DNA of 64,000 nt from Epinephelus fuscoguttatus (Eukaryota > Chordata > Actinopteri > Perciformes > Serranidae): NCBI RefSeq assembly GCF_011397635.1, contig NC_064765.1:29540632-29604631 (forward strand), in the 5' to 3' direction. Within the stretch, counting starts at the first letter, position 1. Every line of letters begins with the position of its first letter. The notes under the pieces are model-generated. The model saw nothing but the letters and a program-made list of their open reading frames with translations. It ran no database searches and had not been told where the DNA came from. Positions 11,152 through 23,689 of this stretch are shown here, piece after piece. Position numbers and translations under genes: made by a program.

Positions 11152-11252
11152 GTGAGAAGAGGCCTGGTTTGGGCCACATCTTCCTGAAGGCAGAATACTC
11201 CAACTTTGATGATGTCTTTGATGATGAGAGGGTGACCTACACACTGAATTGA
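11152..11252 (+). other. orphan coding-like segment, possible exon or exon fossil
   Basis: After a good acceptor (GAGTTCAG) a frame of 32 codons runs to TGA at 11250-11252 with exon-like composition: GEKRPGLGHIFLKAEYSN, then FDDVFDDERVTYTLN. It follows a phase-1 acceptor, as a terminal exon would. I do not recognise the family. No partner exon was found upstream, so this may be a chance frame, a fragment of a retrocopy, or the last exon of an unrecognised gene. Confidence 0.25.
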
Positions 11253-11621
11253 AGTTTGAACTCCCCTCTTGGTTCTTTCTTTCAGACTTTTCTTTTTCAT
11301 AAATCAGTGATGGTAAACAACTTGTCAGCAGGGGTGCAGGGTTTGTCTGTCAACCCTTCAGCCATGGCGTCTTTTCAATTTGTTGTGAGTCAGGCACCAA
11401 GATGCATTTCTTGTTGCTTGATGGCAGCATTCAGCCATCATGTTGTAAGATACTGACATTCAGGGAAATGGCATTGTGGGAAAAAGTGGTCTTTTCCTCT
11501 CAGATGTGAATGCTGCATTTAATAACTGACTTCTTAAGACTTTTGGTACTTTTGGTGGCTTTATAAAAAGGTTGCAGGTGACAGATCGTAGGCAGCAGGC
11601 ATCTAAGAGATAAAGCGAAAA

Positions 11622-11656
<35 letters not shown>

Positions 11657-12290
11657 CAAATATAGCAAAAGCCTGACAGTCCTGCATAGTATACCTTTAA
11701 GGGAGTGGACAAAACATTTATTAAAAAGAATTTCCTTGTACACATTAAATTAAACATCTTGTAATTTTTGATAGAGTTGCATAGAAATATGCTGTTGGAA
11801 ACTCTGAACCTTGTGACTGCCTGGACATTGGAAAGACTTGGATGCAGATGTGAAATAATTTTTTAGAGCCACTATCAGATTGTGTGTGTGTGGACTGTGT
11901 GTGTGAATATGTGATGGTTGACTGTTGTCAATCAAACTGGGTACCTGCTGTGAAGACTGATGAGAGATGAGTCACATAGCGCCTATACGAACATACACCA
12001 TACACCTGAGGAAGTTTTATGGTCCAGTGACTGAATAAAGGTGTCAATTAAATTGCATAAACTATGCACAAACCCACTTGTAAGTATCAAAATGGATAAA
12101 CATGCACACTTTGATGCACTGAACATTTCTACAAGAGTTCTACTAGGTGAAATGCCTCCATAACAGTTAATGTTTGTCTATATATATTTAAGTTTTATTT
12201 TTGAGCAAAAGATTGTGATGTTACAGCATATTTCTTAAGTAACAGCAAAAAAGTTTATTCAAACATGTTTTAAACAAGGGGCCAATGTGC
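11253..12290. other. intergenic, contains a (CAA)n microsatellite
   Basis: About twelve AAC/CAA trinucleotide units lie at 11621-11657, which explains the poly-valine minus-strand frame there. A short TG-rich run lies near 11881-11906. Nothing else was recognised. Confidence 0.6.
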
Positions 12291-12299
12291 AAATGCCTT

Positions 12300-12655
12300 A
12301 AACCTGCATTCTTTCTAATGGCCAGCAGGGGGCGACTCCACTGGTTGCAAAAAGAAGTCTTATTGTATACAAGTCTATAAACATTTTCCTGATGAGTTTA
12401 TGGCCTCAATCCCTAGTTTGAAGTCTTCTCCAACACAGCATGATCCCATTTAGTGTACGGTGGTGACACAGTGGTGACTTCGGTTTCTCAGTCAGATCCA
12501 CCCCTTGCTCCTCCGCAGCTCCACCATCTTGTCCAAACATGGTCACTTCAGGCTCCACAAAGGCAAGATAGCGACTGCAAAAATGCAAAACTTGAGACTT
12601 CAAAGCGATAGTCCACAAACCAATAGGTGCCGATATGGTGGCTATGTCGATTATT
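12300..12655. repeat. teleost interspersed repeat fragment
   Basis: The interval contains TGGCCAGCAGGGGGCGACTC, then CTTCAAAGCGATAGTCCACA and an AACCAATAGGTG block. These are familiar pieces of a non-coding repeat found widely in percomorph fishes. Orientation and class were not determined. Confidence 0.45.
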
Positions 12656-13212
12656 TTATATAGTCTAAAGTTTCAAACAATTTGATCATGATAAAAAAGT
12701 AATAAAAATAAATCACTTTGAGTAAAATATGACAATAAGAAATATTAAAGCAGCAGTTATCAACATTTTTATATCAACAATAGGGAAAACTACAGTAAAT
12801 GTAAAAGATATAGCTTGATATAGTGAACCCACAGAGAACTATAACCCCATTCTGCAGTTCCCCTCATTTAGCATTTTAGTTTCTTTTAGCTCATTGTTTT
12901 GGTTTACTTTACTGTTGATTTCCAGCCCAACTGCCAGAAGAAAACATTAACCTTGCACGTTTCTGCAAACCACTAATATGTAAACTTTGGACAATTTATA
13001 CATTGAAGTAAATCTGATAGTACATGTATGAGCTGACTTTGTCATTGGGAGGTAGAGGGGATCATGGATGGGCTGACTCCTAGGTGAGACATCTGGCAGC
13101 TGCACACCACTGTTGAAGAACACATAGCAAAACCAGTTGTTTTTTTACATTGACGGCACTTCCAGTCATGATTATGCAAAAACATGATCTTTTACTAACC
13201 ATGACCAATTGC

Positions 13213-13213
<1 letters not shown>

Positions 13214-13249
<36 letters not shown>
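13214..13249. repeat. (TG)n microsatellite
   Basis: About 17 perfect TG units. Confidence 0.95.
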
Positions 13250-13250
<1 letters not shown>

Positions 13251-13329
13251 TTAACATAACCACACATTAACCACAGTATTTTCTTTAATGTGAAGAAACA
13301 TACAGTTCAAGATAACCACTGTTGTATCC

Positions 13330-13835
13330 TAACATATTCACCCCCCTCGACCCCTACCAAAGAGCTGGTGGTGGACTTCCGCAGGTGCAAACACATACGA
13401 AAACCATGGACAATCAATCATCACTCATGTGCAATATCTATATCTGTAAATACTAACTGCGTATCTACACTTGATATATGCAATAATGTGTATTTCAGCC
13501 TGTCTATTTATTAATGTGCATTAAATTTTAACTGCTTACAATCAACCACTCAGGTGCAATGTCAGTATTATGAAACTGTGCAATATCTATACTCCCATCA
13601 GTCAATAATGTGAAATCAGCCATTCAGTCTGTTTCTTTATTATGTTTTGCTTCTTTTTTATGCTTCCTTGTTGTATTGTTTTATACAGTTTACTTATTTT
13701 ACGCACTTATATATTGCTTTGATTTTATTTTTTTTTCAACAGATGCTTCGCATTTGCACTATCCCTTTGTCCCTATCGGACGAATGAAGGATTATCTTAT
13801 CTTGTCTTATTTTACCTTATCTTATCAACTATATC
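13330..13835 (+). mobile_element. LINE remnant (Rex1/L2-like), internally deleted
   Basis: The left end encodes TPTKELVVDFRRCKH, which fits the T-K-E-(L/M)-V-V-D-F-R-R stretch found in reverse transcriptases of L2/Rex1-type LINEs. The reading breaks off at once. The right end (about 13745-13830) has the typical 3' tail CGAATGAAGGATTATCTTAT followed by repeated CTTAT units. Most of the element between these is missing, so it is inactive. Confidence 0.65.
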
Positions 13836-14009
13836 CTCATAATAGCATACAAATATTACATATTCGTGGTTCGCAGAAACGTACAATGACAACATTTATT
13901 CTAGTGATTGGGTTGTGGCGTCACGCTCATCAACCTTGTGCAACAGGCAGCTGTTTTGAGCAAAGAAAAGCTATAATAAACCCCCTGAATGGGACCAGTC
14001 CATCACCAA

Positions 14010-14215
14010 TTTTTTTTTTTTTTTATTCGTTTATTTGATATAGACATCACAAAAACATTGGACAAGTGTCCAATGTGCTAATTCTCAACACTTGTCCACA
14101 GGAGGCTTTTAAGAACGAAGATAAAATAGAAGAAGGTAGATAAAGATACAAGAAGATAGATGAAATACAAAAAAGTAGATAAAATACAAGAAGGTAGATA
14201 AAATACAGATAAATT
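14010..14215. repeat. poly-T tract and AAATACAAGAAGGTAGAT tandem repeat
   Basis: A run of about 20 T is followed by ~100 bases of non-coding repeat. From about 14120 to 14212 there are four to five imperfect units of about 20 bases built on AAATACAAGAAGGTAGAT. It may be the tail of a retroelement. Confidence 0.5.
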
Positions 14216-16022
14216 AATCAGTTAATACCAAACAGACAAAGTTAGTCACAAGCTTGTCAGCACTGCAGAGTATTAGCTGCTAAATAATCTGATATTTTTG
14301 TCAGAAGTTGGTGAGGACCAAATAAAAGCTCAAAGACGAGTGAATATTGGACCAAGCTCTATCAGAGCACTCTTACATCCCAGTCGTCAGACCTTCTCAC
14401 CAGTATGTAAATATGTCTTTCTGCAGTGTCTTCCATATTTAGTCAAATAAGACAAAGCCATGCAGCATGATGTAATTTAAACCTGTAACCCAATGCATCT
14501 CATGTATTTGCCACCAATGGCAGTGCAAAACATGTCAGTTAAACCCATTGAACCCAACACAGAATCAAACCATATTCTTTATCAGATGTCATGCATAACG
14601 GTATAGCAACATATCCCCCTCCACTTTTCTTTCTCTCTCTCTCTCAAAAAAAAAAGCACAACTAATTTCCCTCACCAGCAGTGGTCCTCTGTTGTCATGG
14701 CTCCAGTCTTTAAATAACAGTCTCGCTCTCATTATTCTGCCTCGACGAAGCCTTTTGCCTTTACACTGGACTCCCACAACGAATGCACTCATTGCAAAAG
14801 ATTTAATAGAGCAACACAGTGTTTCTTTTCAAATCTTATGCACGTCACAAGAATGAATCACTCATGATATTTTGAGGGGATGCTGAGTTGGACATAGAGA
14901 CAAGAAAAGGACTTGTATTACTTGAAATCTGATCAAGACCGTTTGTAATAAGAGTCCATCCACTTGGCCTTATATCAGCTTTGCGCTGGGGATCGATTAC
15001 AACATGAAGTGCAACGTCTATTTCACGCTTCAATTCAAATTCTCATCAGTAATTCTAACTACTTATTCATTGCAACACATACATGGTTCATCAGTGACCA
15101 CAGCTGTGCTGATATTTTTATTCCCATCTTTGCATTTAACTGTGTATCTGCTAGATTATATAAGCCCACATATGCGATACATAAATTTACTCGCTTTATC
15201 TACTCATTACAGTGATGGATTCATTCATTCAGGCATTAATGCTCTTCAATGCTTCATTCAGACATGACAGGACATTAAAAGCCACGTCCTTGCTCAATAT
15301 TTGGCACCTGGTGTGGAAGAAAAAGTGTTGAGCAACACAGATAAGTATCAAAAGTGAGGAAATGATGGAGGAGTGTCCTCGATTGTCTCACAGGCTGCTT
15401 ACTGATGGATTTTACACTTATTTTGCCCTTGAAGCTTTAAATAATGACCACTGTGAGCATGACAGACGCCCACTCCCTCATCTCATAAGTGAATGCTCTA
15501 ATAGTTTCTCCAATCATTCATTTACTGTTATTAGATAGCAAGTTCTGCAGTTTATTTTAAGTCAAGCTGCACATTAATTTGGGACTCTCATTAAATGTCT
15601 ATTTGCATTTTGAAGCATTTTGCCAGATATTCAAGATTAATTATGAAAGAAAAATTCTACTTGAAAGTTAATTTAAATTTAAAAAAGAGAGTCTGTTATT
15701 GTTACAATACTGTGGGTGTGGAAAGACTTTTTTGCCTCTTTTGCCTCATTTCAAATAACCAAAATGTATGTTTATATTTATTGTTTCCCAGCAAACATTG
15801 CATGGGAGGTGACATCGTGCCTCTGGCCAAAAATGGTTCTGGTTGGGCGCCACAAGTTACAACATAGTTATGAGGCAGCAAGCCAGATGGTGGTGTTATT
15901 TCCACGTCCAGTAATGGTACAGTCCGGCCCTCTTTTACAAACCACAAAAAATATTGATCATCTTATTGCTATGAAAAAAGCAAATGCATATGTATTTGTT
16001 TCTTACTATTTCATGACAAATG

Positions 16023-16023
<1 letters not shown>
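14216..16023. other. intergenic, no gene seen
   Basis: The frames here have no family resemblance. A CTCTCTCTCTCTC run lies near 14631. Nothing else of note was recognised. Confidence 0.45.

Positions 16024-16100
<77 letters not shown>
16024..16100. repeat. compound (TG)n-(TCTG)n microsatellite
   Basis: About 24 TG units pass directly into about seven TCTG units. The 226-residue frame crossing this point owes its length to the repeat and to the transposon sequence on its right. Confidence 0.97.
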
Positions 16101-16189
16101 TCCACGTTTTTCTCTTCACTGACTTGGTCAGTCCATGTGAAATGTGGCACACTGGTAGAGGGTCATGGGAGGATGCAAATGAAGCAATA

Positions 16190-16875
16190 TTACATCAATT
16201 GGCCAAAGGGGGGTGCTATAGCAACCGATTGAAATTGCAAACTTTGAATGGGCATATCTCATGCCCTGTATGTCGTAGAGATATGAAACTTTACACAGAG
16301 ATGCCTCTCCTCATGAGGAACAAATTTGCCTCAAGAACCCATAACTTCTGGTTATATAGATATTCCGCCATTTTGAATTTTTTGAAAAACACTTAAGATC
16401 GATCTCTTCCTAGGAAGTTTGACCGATCTGCATGAAACTCGGTGAACATAATCTAGGGACCAATATCTAAAGTTCCCTCTTGGCAAAAGTTGGAAAACTT
16501 ACTAAAAGCTTCTATAAGGCAATGAATATTGCGGAGGGCGTGGCTCATCACATAAAGGTGTATAACATCTCAAGGGTTTCACCGATCACCACACAACTTT
16601 GTAGGCATAAGACCACACATAATCTGAGGGGACCCCTCCATTATTGACCCCATCAAACAAAATGGGGGCGCTAGAGAGCTAATTTCTTATCTACCTAACC
16701 GCCATATCGATTTTTACTAAACTTGGTAGATATGTAGAACAGGACACCTCAAGGTGACTGAGGTGAGAAATTTAACTCTAACTGGCAACTAGGTGGCGCT
16801 ATAACAACAGAAAAATGCTTAAAAATGGCTAAAATGCGACCGATCGCTGTGGCTCCTCCTGTGGCCCAATGTTTT
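16190..16875. repeat. teleost interspersed repeat of unknown class
   Basis: Non-coding sequence with blocks such as GGGGGTGCTATAGCAACC, ATATCTCATGCCCTGTATGT, AATGGGGGCGCTAGAGAGCT and TAGGTGGCGCTATAACA, known to recur in many fish genomes. It has no open frame of its own. Its ends were not determined. Confidence 0.5.
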
Positions 16876-16884
16876 TAGTTTATT

Positions 16885-17240
16885 AGTTTAGTTTAGTTTA
16901 TTCACTTTATTAATCCCCCTGAGGGGAAATTCAGTGGTTTCACTCTTGCTTGTCAATTACACACAGGTCTGAAAGACACACACATGCACAAACAGGACCT
17001 ATACATGCACAAAGTGGAGAGATCTCAGAGTGAGGGGGCTGCCCTTTGGTCAGGCGCCCCGAGCAGTTGGGGGGTTCGGTGCCTTGCTCAAGGGCACCTC
17101 AGCAGTGCCCAGGAGGTGAACTGGCACCTCTCCAGCCACCAGTCCACGCTCCATATTTTGGTCCGGACGGGGACTCGAACAGGTGACCCTCCGGTTCCCA
17201 ACCCAAGTCCCTATGGACTGAGCTACTGCTACTTACCTCA
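16885..17240 (-). repeat. tRNA-derived SINE, reverse orientation
   Basis: Read on the minus strand, the right end gives GCAGTAGCTCAGTCCATAGG and later GTTCGAGTCCC, a clear tRNA-like A and B box pair. The body (GGCACCTCAGCAGTGCCCAG on the + strand) and the tail near TTATTAATCCCCCTGAGGGG complete the element. A second, more diverged copy in the same orientation lies in mocs1 intron 1 (42895-43160). Confidence 0.75.
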
Positions 17241-17639
17241 ACTACTAATGAACAGTTTTAGCCCACTAACTATCCCACTATTGGCAATGGTACTACTGTA
17301 CTTTCAGTAAAGCAATACATTGCTCTTCTTAATGGGTTCAGTTAACTATTTAATCTGCAATTTCCTATGATCTGTATCCCAAACACACACCATGTGAAAC
17401 TGTACGTGGGCAATTGTGCACTCCATGGGTATGGACTAGTTGTTTTTTAATACAACACTGTATTGACAACTTTTTTGGCTGTGGAATTGTTGTGATCAGA
17501 TGGCCACACTGTGCCTTTCTCTCCATGTACAAAGACAAGTACTATGTACCCAGTTTTTATGGCCCACAGCCGTAACCAGAGGCATTATGTTTTAGGGTTG
17601 TCCATATGTACTCCCATCTGTCCATCCCATTGTCTTGAA

Positions 17640-18315
17640 TGTGATATTTCAAGAGCACCCAAAAGGGAAATTTGGCACAAACGTCCACTTGGACTCAAAG
17701 ATAAACTGATTAGACTTTGGGGGTCAGAGGTCATTGTGATTTTGTGTCTGTCTTATTCTCAGTAACATGATATCTCAAGAAGGCCTTGAGGGAATTTCCT
17801 CAAATGTGGCAAAAATGTCCACTTGGACTCAACAATGAATTGATCACAATTTATTGGTCAAAGGTCAAGGTCACTGTGACCTCACAAAACATTCATAAGA
17901 ATTCATACACTAGATAAAAAAGTCTAATGGAATAAAAAAAATAAAGTGTAGACATTTTATATTCAAAAGGTCTAAGGTTCACTTCGCTCTGACATCATAA
18001 TGTTCTGCATAAACACTTTAATGGACATTATTCAGCGTTAGGAACAGAAGGGGAGACATTTGGTCAGACGCTAGATTGAGGACACTAATCTTGAGTTCCC
18101 ACTTTGAAACTGTGCTGATTGTATAGCTCCTCTGTACTGCGGGGCTGTGGATATGTGTGGAGCATCCATGTTTTAGAATATGTAGGTAGTTGCATTGTAG
18201 AAACATCCATATTTGTGGCATTGTTTACCGTCATGGCTACATTATGAGTATGGTCAGACATAGATGTAAATTGTAACTGCAATGTGACTGGTTAACAGAG
18301 GCATATCACTGCGAA
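17640..18315 (+). repeat. medium-length interspersed repeat, copy A
   Basis: Non-coding repeat containing GGTCAAAGGTCAAGGTCACT, CTGACATCATAATGTTCTGC, AGACATTTGGTCAGA and GGTTAACAGAGGCAT. Copy B at 28615-29075 shares these blocks in the same order and orientation. Class unknown. Its ORFs are incidental. Confidence 0.7.
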
Positions 18316-18957
18316 GCATCAATGGTGGTTTAATAAAAATACATTTATGCCATTTAGGTCTATCTAAACGTAAACTATATTCATGTCTCACCGTTTTAAG
18401 CATGTGGAGTTTGTAAGAGCCCAAAGTCTTTATCCAAGCTTCCTGTCTTTGATCACACATAAGAGAAGTTTGCCTTTAGAGCTTTCTGCCAGATAGCCAG
18501 GTGATGTAGTAGAAAGAGTGTTGATGTCCACGTATGGAGGAAGTTGTGGTACATGAATGAATTGGCTTATTATTTGTTCGTGTTACCATCATATTTAGAC
18601 ATTCCTAGGAAATCCAGGAAGGATGTCAGGATGTCCAGCTCGTGGCCAGGTCACATCTAGGATGTCAACACATCTTTCATTTTGGAACTATTTTGGAACG
18701 TCTTTGGGATGTCTTAATTGGATGTTCACAAAGTCAGTCAATGCCTCAGTGTTTGCTAGAAAACACACTGTGTGTCTCTTTGGGGTAAGACAAAGGTGTT
18801 GAGGGACTTTTCTTCAAAATTCCAAATTCTTGAAAAATTTGAGACAGTTTCCGTCCTTGTTTGCTAGCTTGATGTCTTCTTTTCCCCTGCATTTTTCTGG
18901 CACATTGCTAGATTTCTTGACACAACCACCTGTAGATCAGTAGAATAGTGTGAAGAC
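18316..18957. other. intergenic, no gene; degenerate GGATGTC motifs
   Basis: About 18600-18725 contains irregular repeats around GGATGTC (AAGGATGTCAGGATGTCCAG, then GGATGTCAAC, GGGATGTC, GGATGTTC), perhaps a worn fish repeat. Nothing coding. Confidence 0.4.
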
Positions 18958-18960
18958 ATA

Positions 18961-19752
18961 AGGTGTGGACACACCAAACCAACATCAAAGAACTAGCGGC
19001 GACGAAAGCCAACTGTTGCGTCGTCTACATCGCCTCACATCGCCCTGTCTCAGTTGCATTTAACCACACTCCACGGACTACATCCGACGGCCAAGTAGCA
19101 CGTATGTTCTGCACCTGCATGAGAGAGAGCGGAGTGACAGAGTGGTACATCCTGACAGCCGAGGGATTTCCTATCTGTGCAGCCAAGCACCGCAGTACCT
19201 CCACGGACTATTACATCCAGACGGTCCCGGTGTTTCCTCTGCAGGCTCCACTTCTCTCAGCTGCCCAATAAACCCGCTGCTTCTTCCCACTATAACCTTA
19301 ATAACAAACCAGGGCTCGGTGCTCCGGTTGGATCCAAACAGAGAGCCAGGGCTAGCTCAGAGGCTAGCGGAGGCTAACTGGCTGTGCTTCCCTCCGGTCA
19401 TGCTGCGGCTAACGCTCCCAGCTAGCTCCAGTTTGTTATTCAGGTTAAAGTGGGAAGAAGCAGCAGATCTGTCGGGCAGCTGAGTGAAGTGGAGCCTGAG
19501 GAGGAAGCAACAGTTAGCCCCGGTTTCACTAGAGGCAGATTCACTCGCTACAGGGGCGAGGAAATAAAACCCGAACAGCCAATCAGAGTGATCTCTCTCA
19601 CCGACAAGCTCCGCTGCTGATTCAACATGCTCAATCGTGCGAAAAGCCACTGACGCCGATGCCGAAATGCCGACGGTGCGGGACACACCGCAAAAACTAG
19701 GGCAACAGACGTTCACTGACGGCCTGACCGTTGGCTTGGTGTGTCAGGGCCT
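18961..19752. mobile_element. PIF/Harbinger-type non-autonomous DNA transposon
   Basis: The ends form imperfect terminal inverted repeats: AGGTGTGGACACACCAAACC on the left, and on the right the complement of AGGCCCTGACACACCAAGCC. A 3-base direct repeat ATA flanks both sides, as expected for this superfamily. Inside are two inverted copies of a block beginning GCTGCTTCTTCCCACT (about 19278-19310 and 19430-19465). It is GC-rich compared with its surroundings. No transposase frame is seen. A related element lies at 52072-53336. Confidence 0.7.
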
Positions 19753-19755
19753 ATA

Positions 19756-22700
19756 GACAGGAATGCATCCTTGTGCATGTGCAGAAGATACAAAAAAAAA
19801 AACACTAACCAAAGCACTGCTCAATAGCGCTACTAGTGGCCAAAAACTCCTCAGGATACCTTTAAGTTAAAGCAGTCAAATTTATTAAAAAAAAAATAAT
19901 AATAAATTAGCTGAGCCAAATTTTACCAGATATTTCAAAAGTCAAGACAGTTTTGCAGGGTGCATGGTTTAAGATCTGATGTTCAAGCTCCTAGGATTTA
20001 TTTGTGTCAGTCAAACTTAGCAAGTTACATATCTGGTGGCAAAAACAGCTATCACACTGGTGCCACCAGGGATGACAGCTAGATCTGATTCGGAGGCAAC
20101 AGAGGGAGACTCGCTCCTGTTGGATTACTTGAGATGTGACTCAAGCCGTTGATGTATTTCTGGCAGTGTCTTTTGGGAAAACACAGATAGTACAAGCATG
20201 TTATTTTTGTTATTTATTTTAGTTTTTGCAGCATAAAATGCTCATAAACCACATTTTCACAGAAATATCTCACTAAATGTATGGAAACTGTTGCAGTGGA
20301 CATCTTTACTGTGAGATCTCTCTTTCTCTGACTTTGAAATCGATTCCCACGGCTCTGCCTTGTTCAGTCACCCCTCTCAGCTTTCTCAGTGTTTATTGAC
20401 AAGCACAGCACCGCATCAGGGTGAACTTTATTTCAAGAAATTTCATTTATGTTCAAATTCAGTTTAGGTCTTAACCTAACTGGGAGGTGGGAGACAACAA
20501 CGCTTCATGAACTGAGTAAGAAACAGTTCAGTGTCGTTACTTAAGATTCAACAGTCCTTCTGACGGCTAAATGATTGATCTTAAGATTTAATCTGTAAAA
20601 GCAGCAGGATGGTGACCTTTCAGACGTTTGAGGGGTTTTGTTTTTTTTTCAGTCTGCTGGTCTATTCTATGCGGAGTGAGCACTCAGCCTTGCCTGCCTG
20701 CCCAATGATTGTTTTGCACTCCTTCTCCACTCCCACTCGCTCACAGCTGGTCACTCTGTCTAGGTTTTAGAGCAGCTAGTCTCTTTCATAGAATATGTTT
20801 TCAAGTGCCGACGCTGGAGACTATATGTCTCACTGTTTTAGTTTTTCAGAGCACTTCTTGGTCAATAATGCATGTTCTCCCCGCAAAGGCCAGTGCTGGC
20901 AGGGGGTGAAGAGTGCATGTGTAAGCTTTAATTTCACTTTAAACTTTAGGCTTTAGGAGTTCAGTGGCAGTACTCTGACTAGACCATGAGTGTGCCTGAT
21001 TTACTAATGGATTGATGGCCATTGTACTTTGCTTTTTTTTTTTCTTTTTTTTTCAAGGGGGTAAAACAAAAACAAAACAAAAAACCCGGATGCATTTAAA
21101 TGCAGCGATACAAGGTTTGAGAAATCAGTGAATATATTTGAAATATTTTAATAGATCAAATTATTGGTAATCAAATTAGTGGTGTGTCTTGATAAAATAC
21201 TTACTCATGCCTACTGTTAACATGACTGAGAAAATGAAAACTGGGCTGTTTTAACAAGCCAAATAGGTAAATATGAAGTTGTTGAAAATATCCATTCCAG
21301 TTTTTCTCACCGAAAAACAACCATGTTGGTGGACTGTGCAAGAAACTTGTTGCGAACTATATCTATGCGCAATGCCTTACAATCAGCATCAGTATAGAAA
21401 GTGAGTCAGTGTAATGTTGTACAAAGATCAAAGAAGTCTTAATAAAGTGATGCTGGTATGACGTTCTTTTGTACGCTGACGTGGAAGTTATCGTCGCCCT
21501 GGTTCCTTCGTCAAAAAGCTGAGGGGATTTTCCCATTGGATTTTGGAACATTGCAGAAATAAGCTCTGTGGCAAACAAAAGATTGTGATGCTTAAAGATG
21601 CCGTTACAAATGAACACTACATTTATGATTTTTCTGTATCTACACCACGCTTGCATGACTTCAATGTTGCCACAACAGCAAGTAAAGTGTGATGACGTCC
21701 TATTATTTCTTTAGCCATTTGTCAGCGACTGCCTTGTAAGACACACAAGATTTAACATTTACGAGTTATTTACTGATTTTTTTGCCATAGAACAAAATGT
21801 TAAAGTCTCTTAAGCTTGTGTTACCACATACCTTATTTCAGGGATCTAAGCAAAAACCCGACAAAAAACGTATTGACTACACAAGGGAGCAGGAGCAATG
21901 GATAGGTCAAACATGCACAGGACTTCCACCCTGGAGAGAGGTGTTTGTGCCCAATTACAAAGTAGCATAGAATGCTAGTTTGCGTAGTACACTATGTTTG
22001 TGACATATGTGACATGTTGATGTGACATGATTTGCATCACATTATGTTTGTAACAAGTGTAGGCTACTTTTAGGGCCAAACCATGTCCTTTTTCTAAACC
22101 TAACCACCTAATTCTGTTGTCTAAACCTAACCACAAAGTTTAATAGCATAACTGCAACTCTTTAATTATGTTTGGGACATATTAAGTGATACTTTTCGGC
22201 AGCACAGGCAACATGAGGCCTCTCAATGCTCAGCTTTCATCTCTGTTAGCACTCTGATGTCGGTTTGGTTTGTCAAGGCCTTCAGGATGAATTATAATAA
22301 CTTTGGTGTATCCTCAAATGTTTTCTATAGTGGCCCCCATGGGTCAAAGTTTTCAGTCATCCAGTAAAGTATCTTAACATTTAACATATGGATTGGTACA
22401 AACATTTTGTACAGACATTAATGGCACCTCAGATGACGCATCCTATTGACTTACAGTAGGTCGGTTGGTCCCCCACTTCAGTCCAGACTGGCTACCATGA
22501 TGCCTCCTCCTCAGTAACCAGATGCAACTTAATAAATGTTGTCCCTTCCTGTTTGTTTGCATAGCTTGACTGTTGCTTTGACTGATAATCCTCAGACAGA
22601 TGTATGCTACAGCAGTTTAGACACTGGGGAGCTATCATCACTTCTTGCATTTCGTTGAACATAGTCCAACAAATCAAATAAGACTGTTTATTATCCTGTA

Positions 22701-23265
22701 AGAAATAAGTGCCCCCTCAGCCATAACAAACAAGTAACTTTGTGATTCTTGAGAAAACCCAACTGAGAATAATGTGTTCGTAGCTCAAATGTTCTGGGCT
22801 GTGTGCCTTCCTGAATATCGTTGAGGACATGAGGGAAAATCAATCACATGGTTGAGCTAGCTTCTTATTCACATCCATTTTTTTTGCAAATTGCTCTTTA
22901 AAATGTCACCGGCTGCAGAGCTGCTGCGAGCATGCAAAATCTTTCCTTGAGGGAAGGATGAGAGTATTTTAGTCCATGGTGTACTTTTGGCTGTATGTAC
23001 ATAGCTGTATTTCCAGCTCCCTGGATGCCTGGGGACAAAGAGCTAAAAGTAAAACTGATTGGGAAGGAGGCTTGTTCTTTCTTGAAGGCAGATGAAGGGT
23101 TTTGAGGAGGTTTGGGCTGAGACACCAGCTGTATATATAATATTTCACATTAAACAACATTACAGTGCAGATCCTAAAACAGGAGGAAAGAAGGATTGCA
23201 TGTAAAGGTGAAAGTTTACCAGCAGCAACAACGTCTCGACGGCTAGTATTGATTTCAACTCTTGA

Positions 23266-23266
<1 letters not shown>
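19756..23266. other. intergenic, no gene; repeat fragments
   Basis: Mostly AT-rich sequence. About 21950-22190 contains a fish repeat fragment with TCTAAACCTAACCACC-type units. No coding block with splice context was found. Confidence 0.45.

Positions 23267-23302
<36 letters not shown>
23267..23302. repeat. (TG)n microsatellite
   Basis: About 17 TG units. It produces the poly-Cys/Val frames on both strands. Confidence 0.95.
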
Positions 23303-23304
<2 letters not shown>

Positions 23305-23689
23305 CATTATGGTGGAGAAATGTGGTCTCTGGTGTCACCTATTGTAGAAGAAACTACCACAGAAGCCGTTTTGGGTATTTTACCAGGTGTTTATATGCTT
23401 GTGTGTCTGTCTGTGGACAGATTTTGTCAGTGTAATAATGTTGCACACATGCAAGGTGCGGTCATAAAACTGTACAGGTGTGTCAAAATGAAGGCCGAAT
23501 TCAAAGATGCTTTATACCCCTGGCCCACTTTTGTTTTTAGTGATTCTATCACCAAAGATGTTTTTTTTTCATTCGTTACTTTCTTTTATTATTACAGATT
23601 TTCATGTTTTGTTTTGTTTTTTAATTAAAAATCATCTTGCAATGGGGTCACTCCAGCTGTGACAGAGCAATCAGTGACTTGAAGGGGAA

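Noticed and set aside
15716-16396. 226-codon plus-strand frame
   Set aside because: It is carried by the TG/TCTG microsatellite and continues into a non-coding fish repeat.
17150-17240. Possible tRNA gene on the minus strand
   Set aside because: A and B boxes are present, but they form the head of a SINE that also occurs at 42895-43160; no complete cloverleaf was seen.
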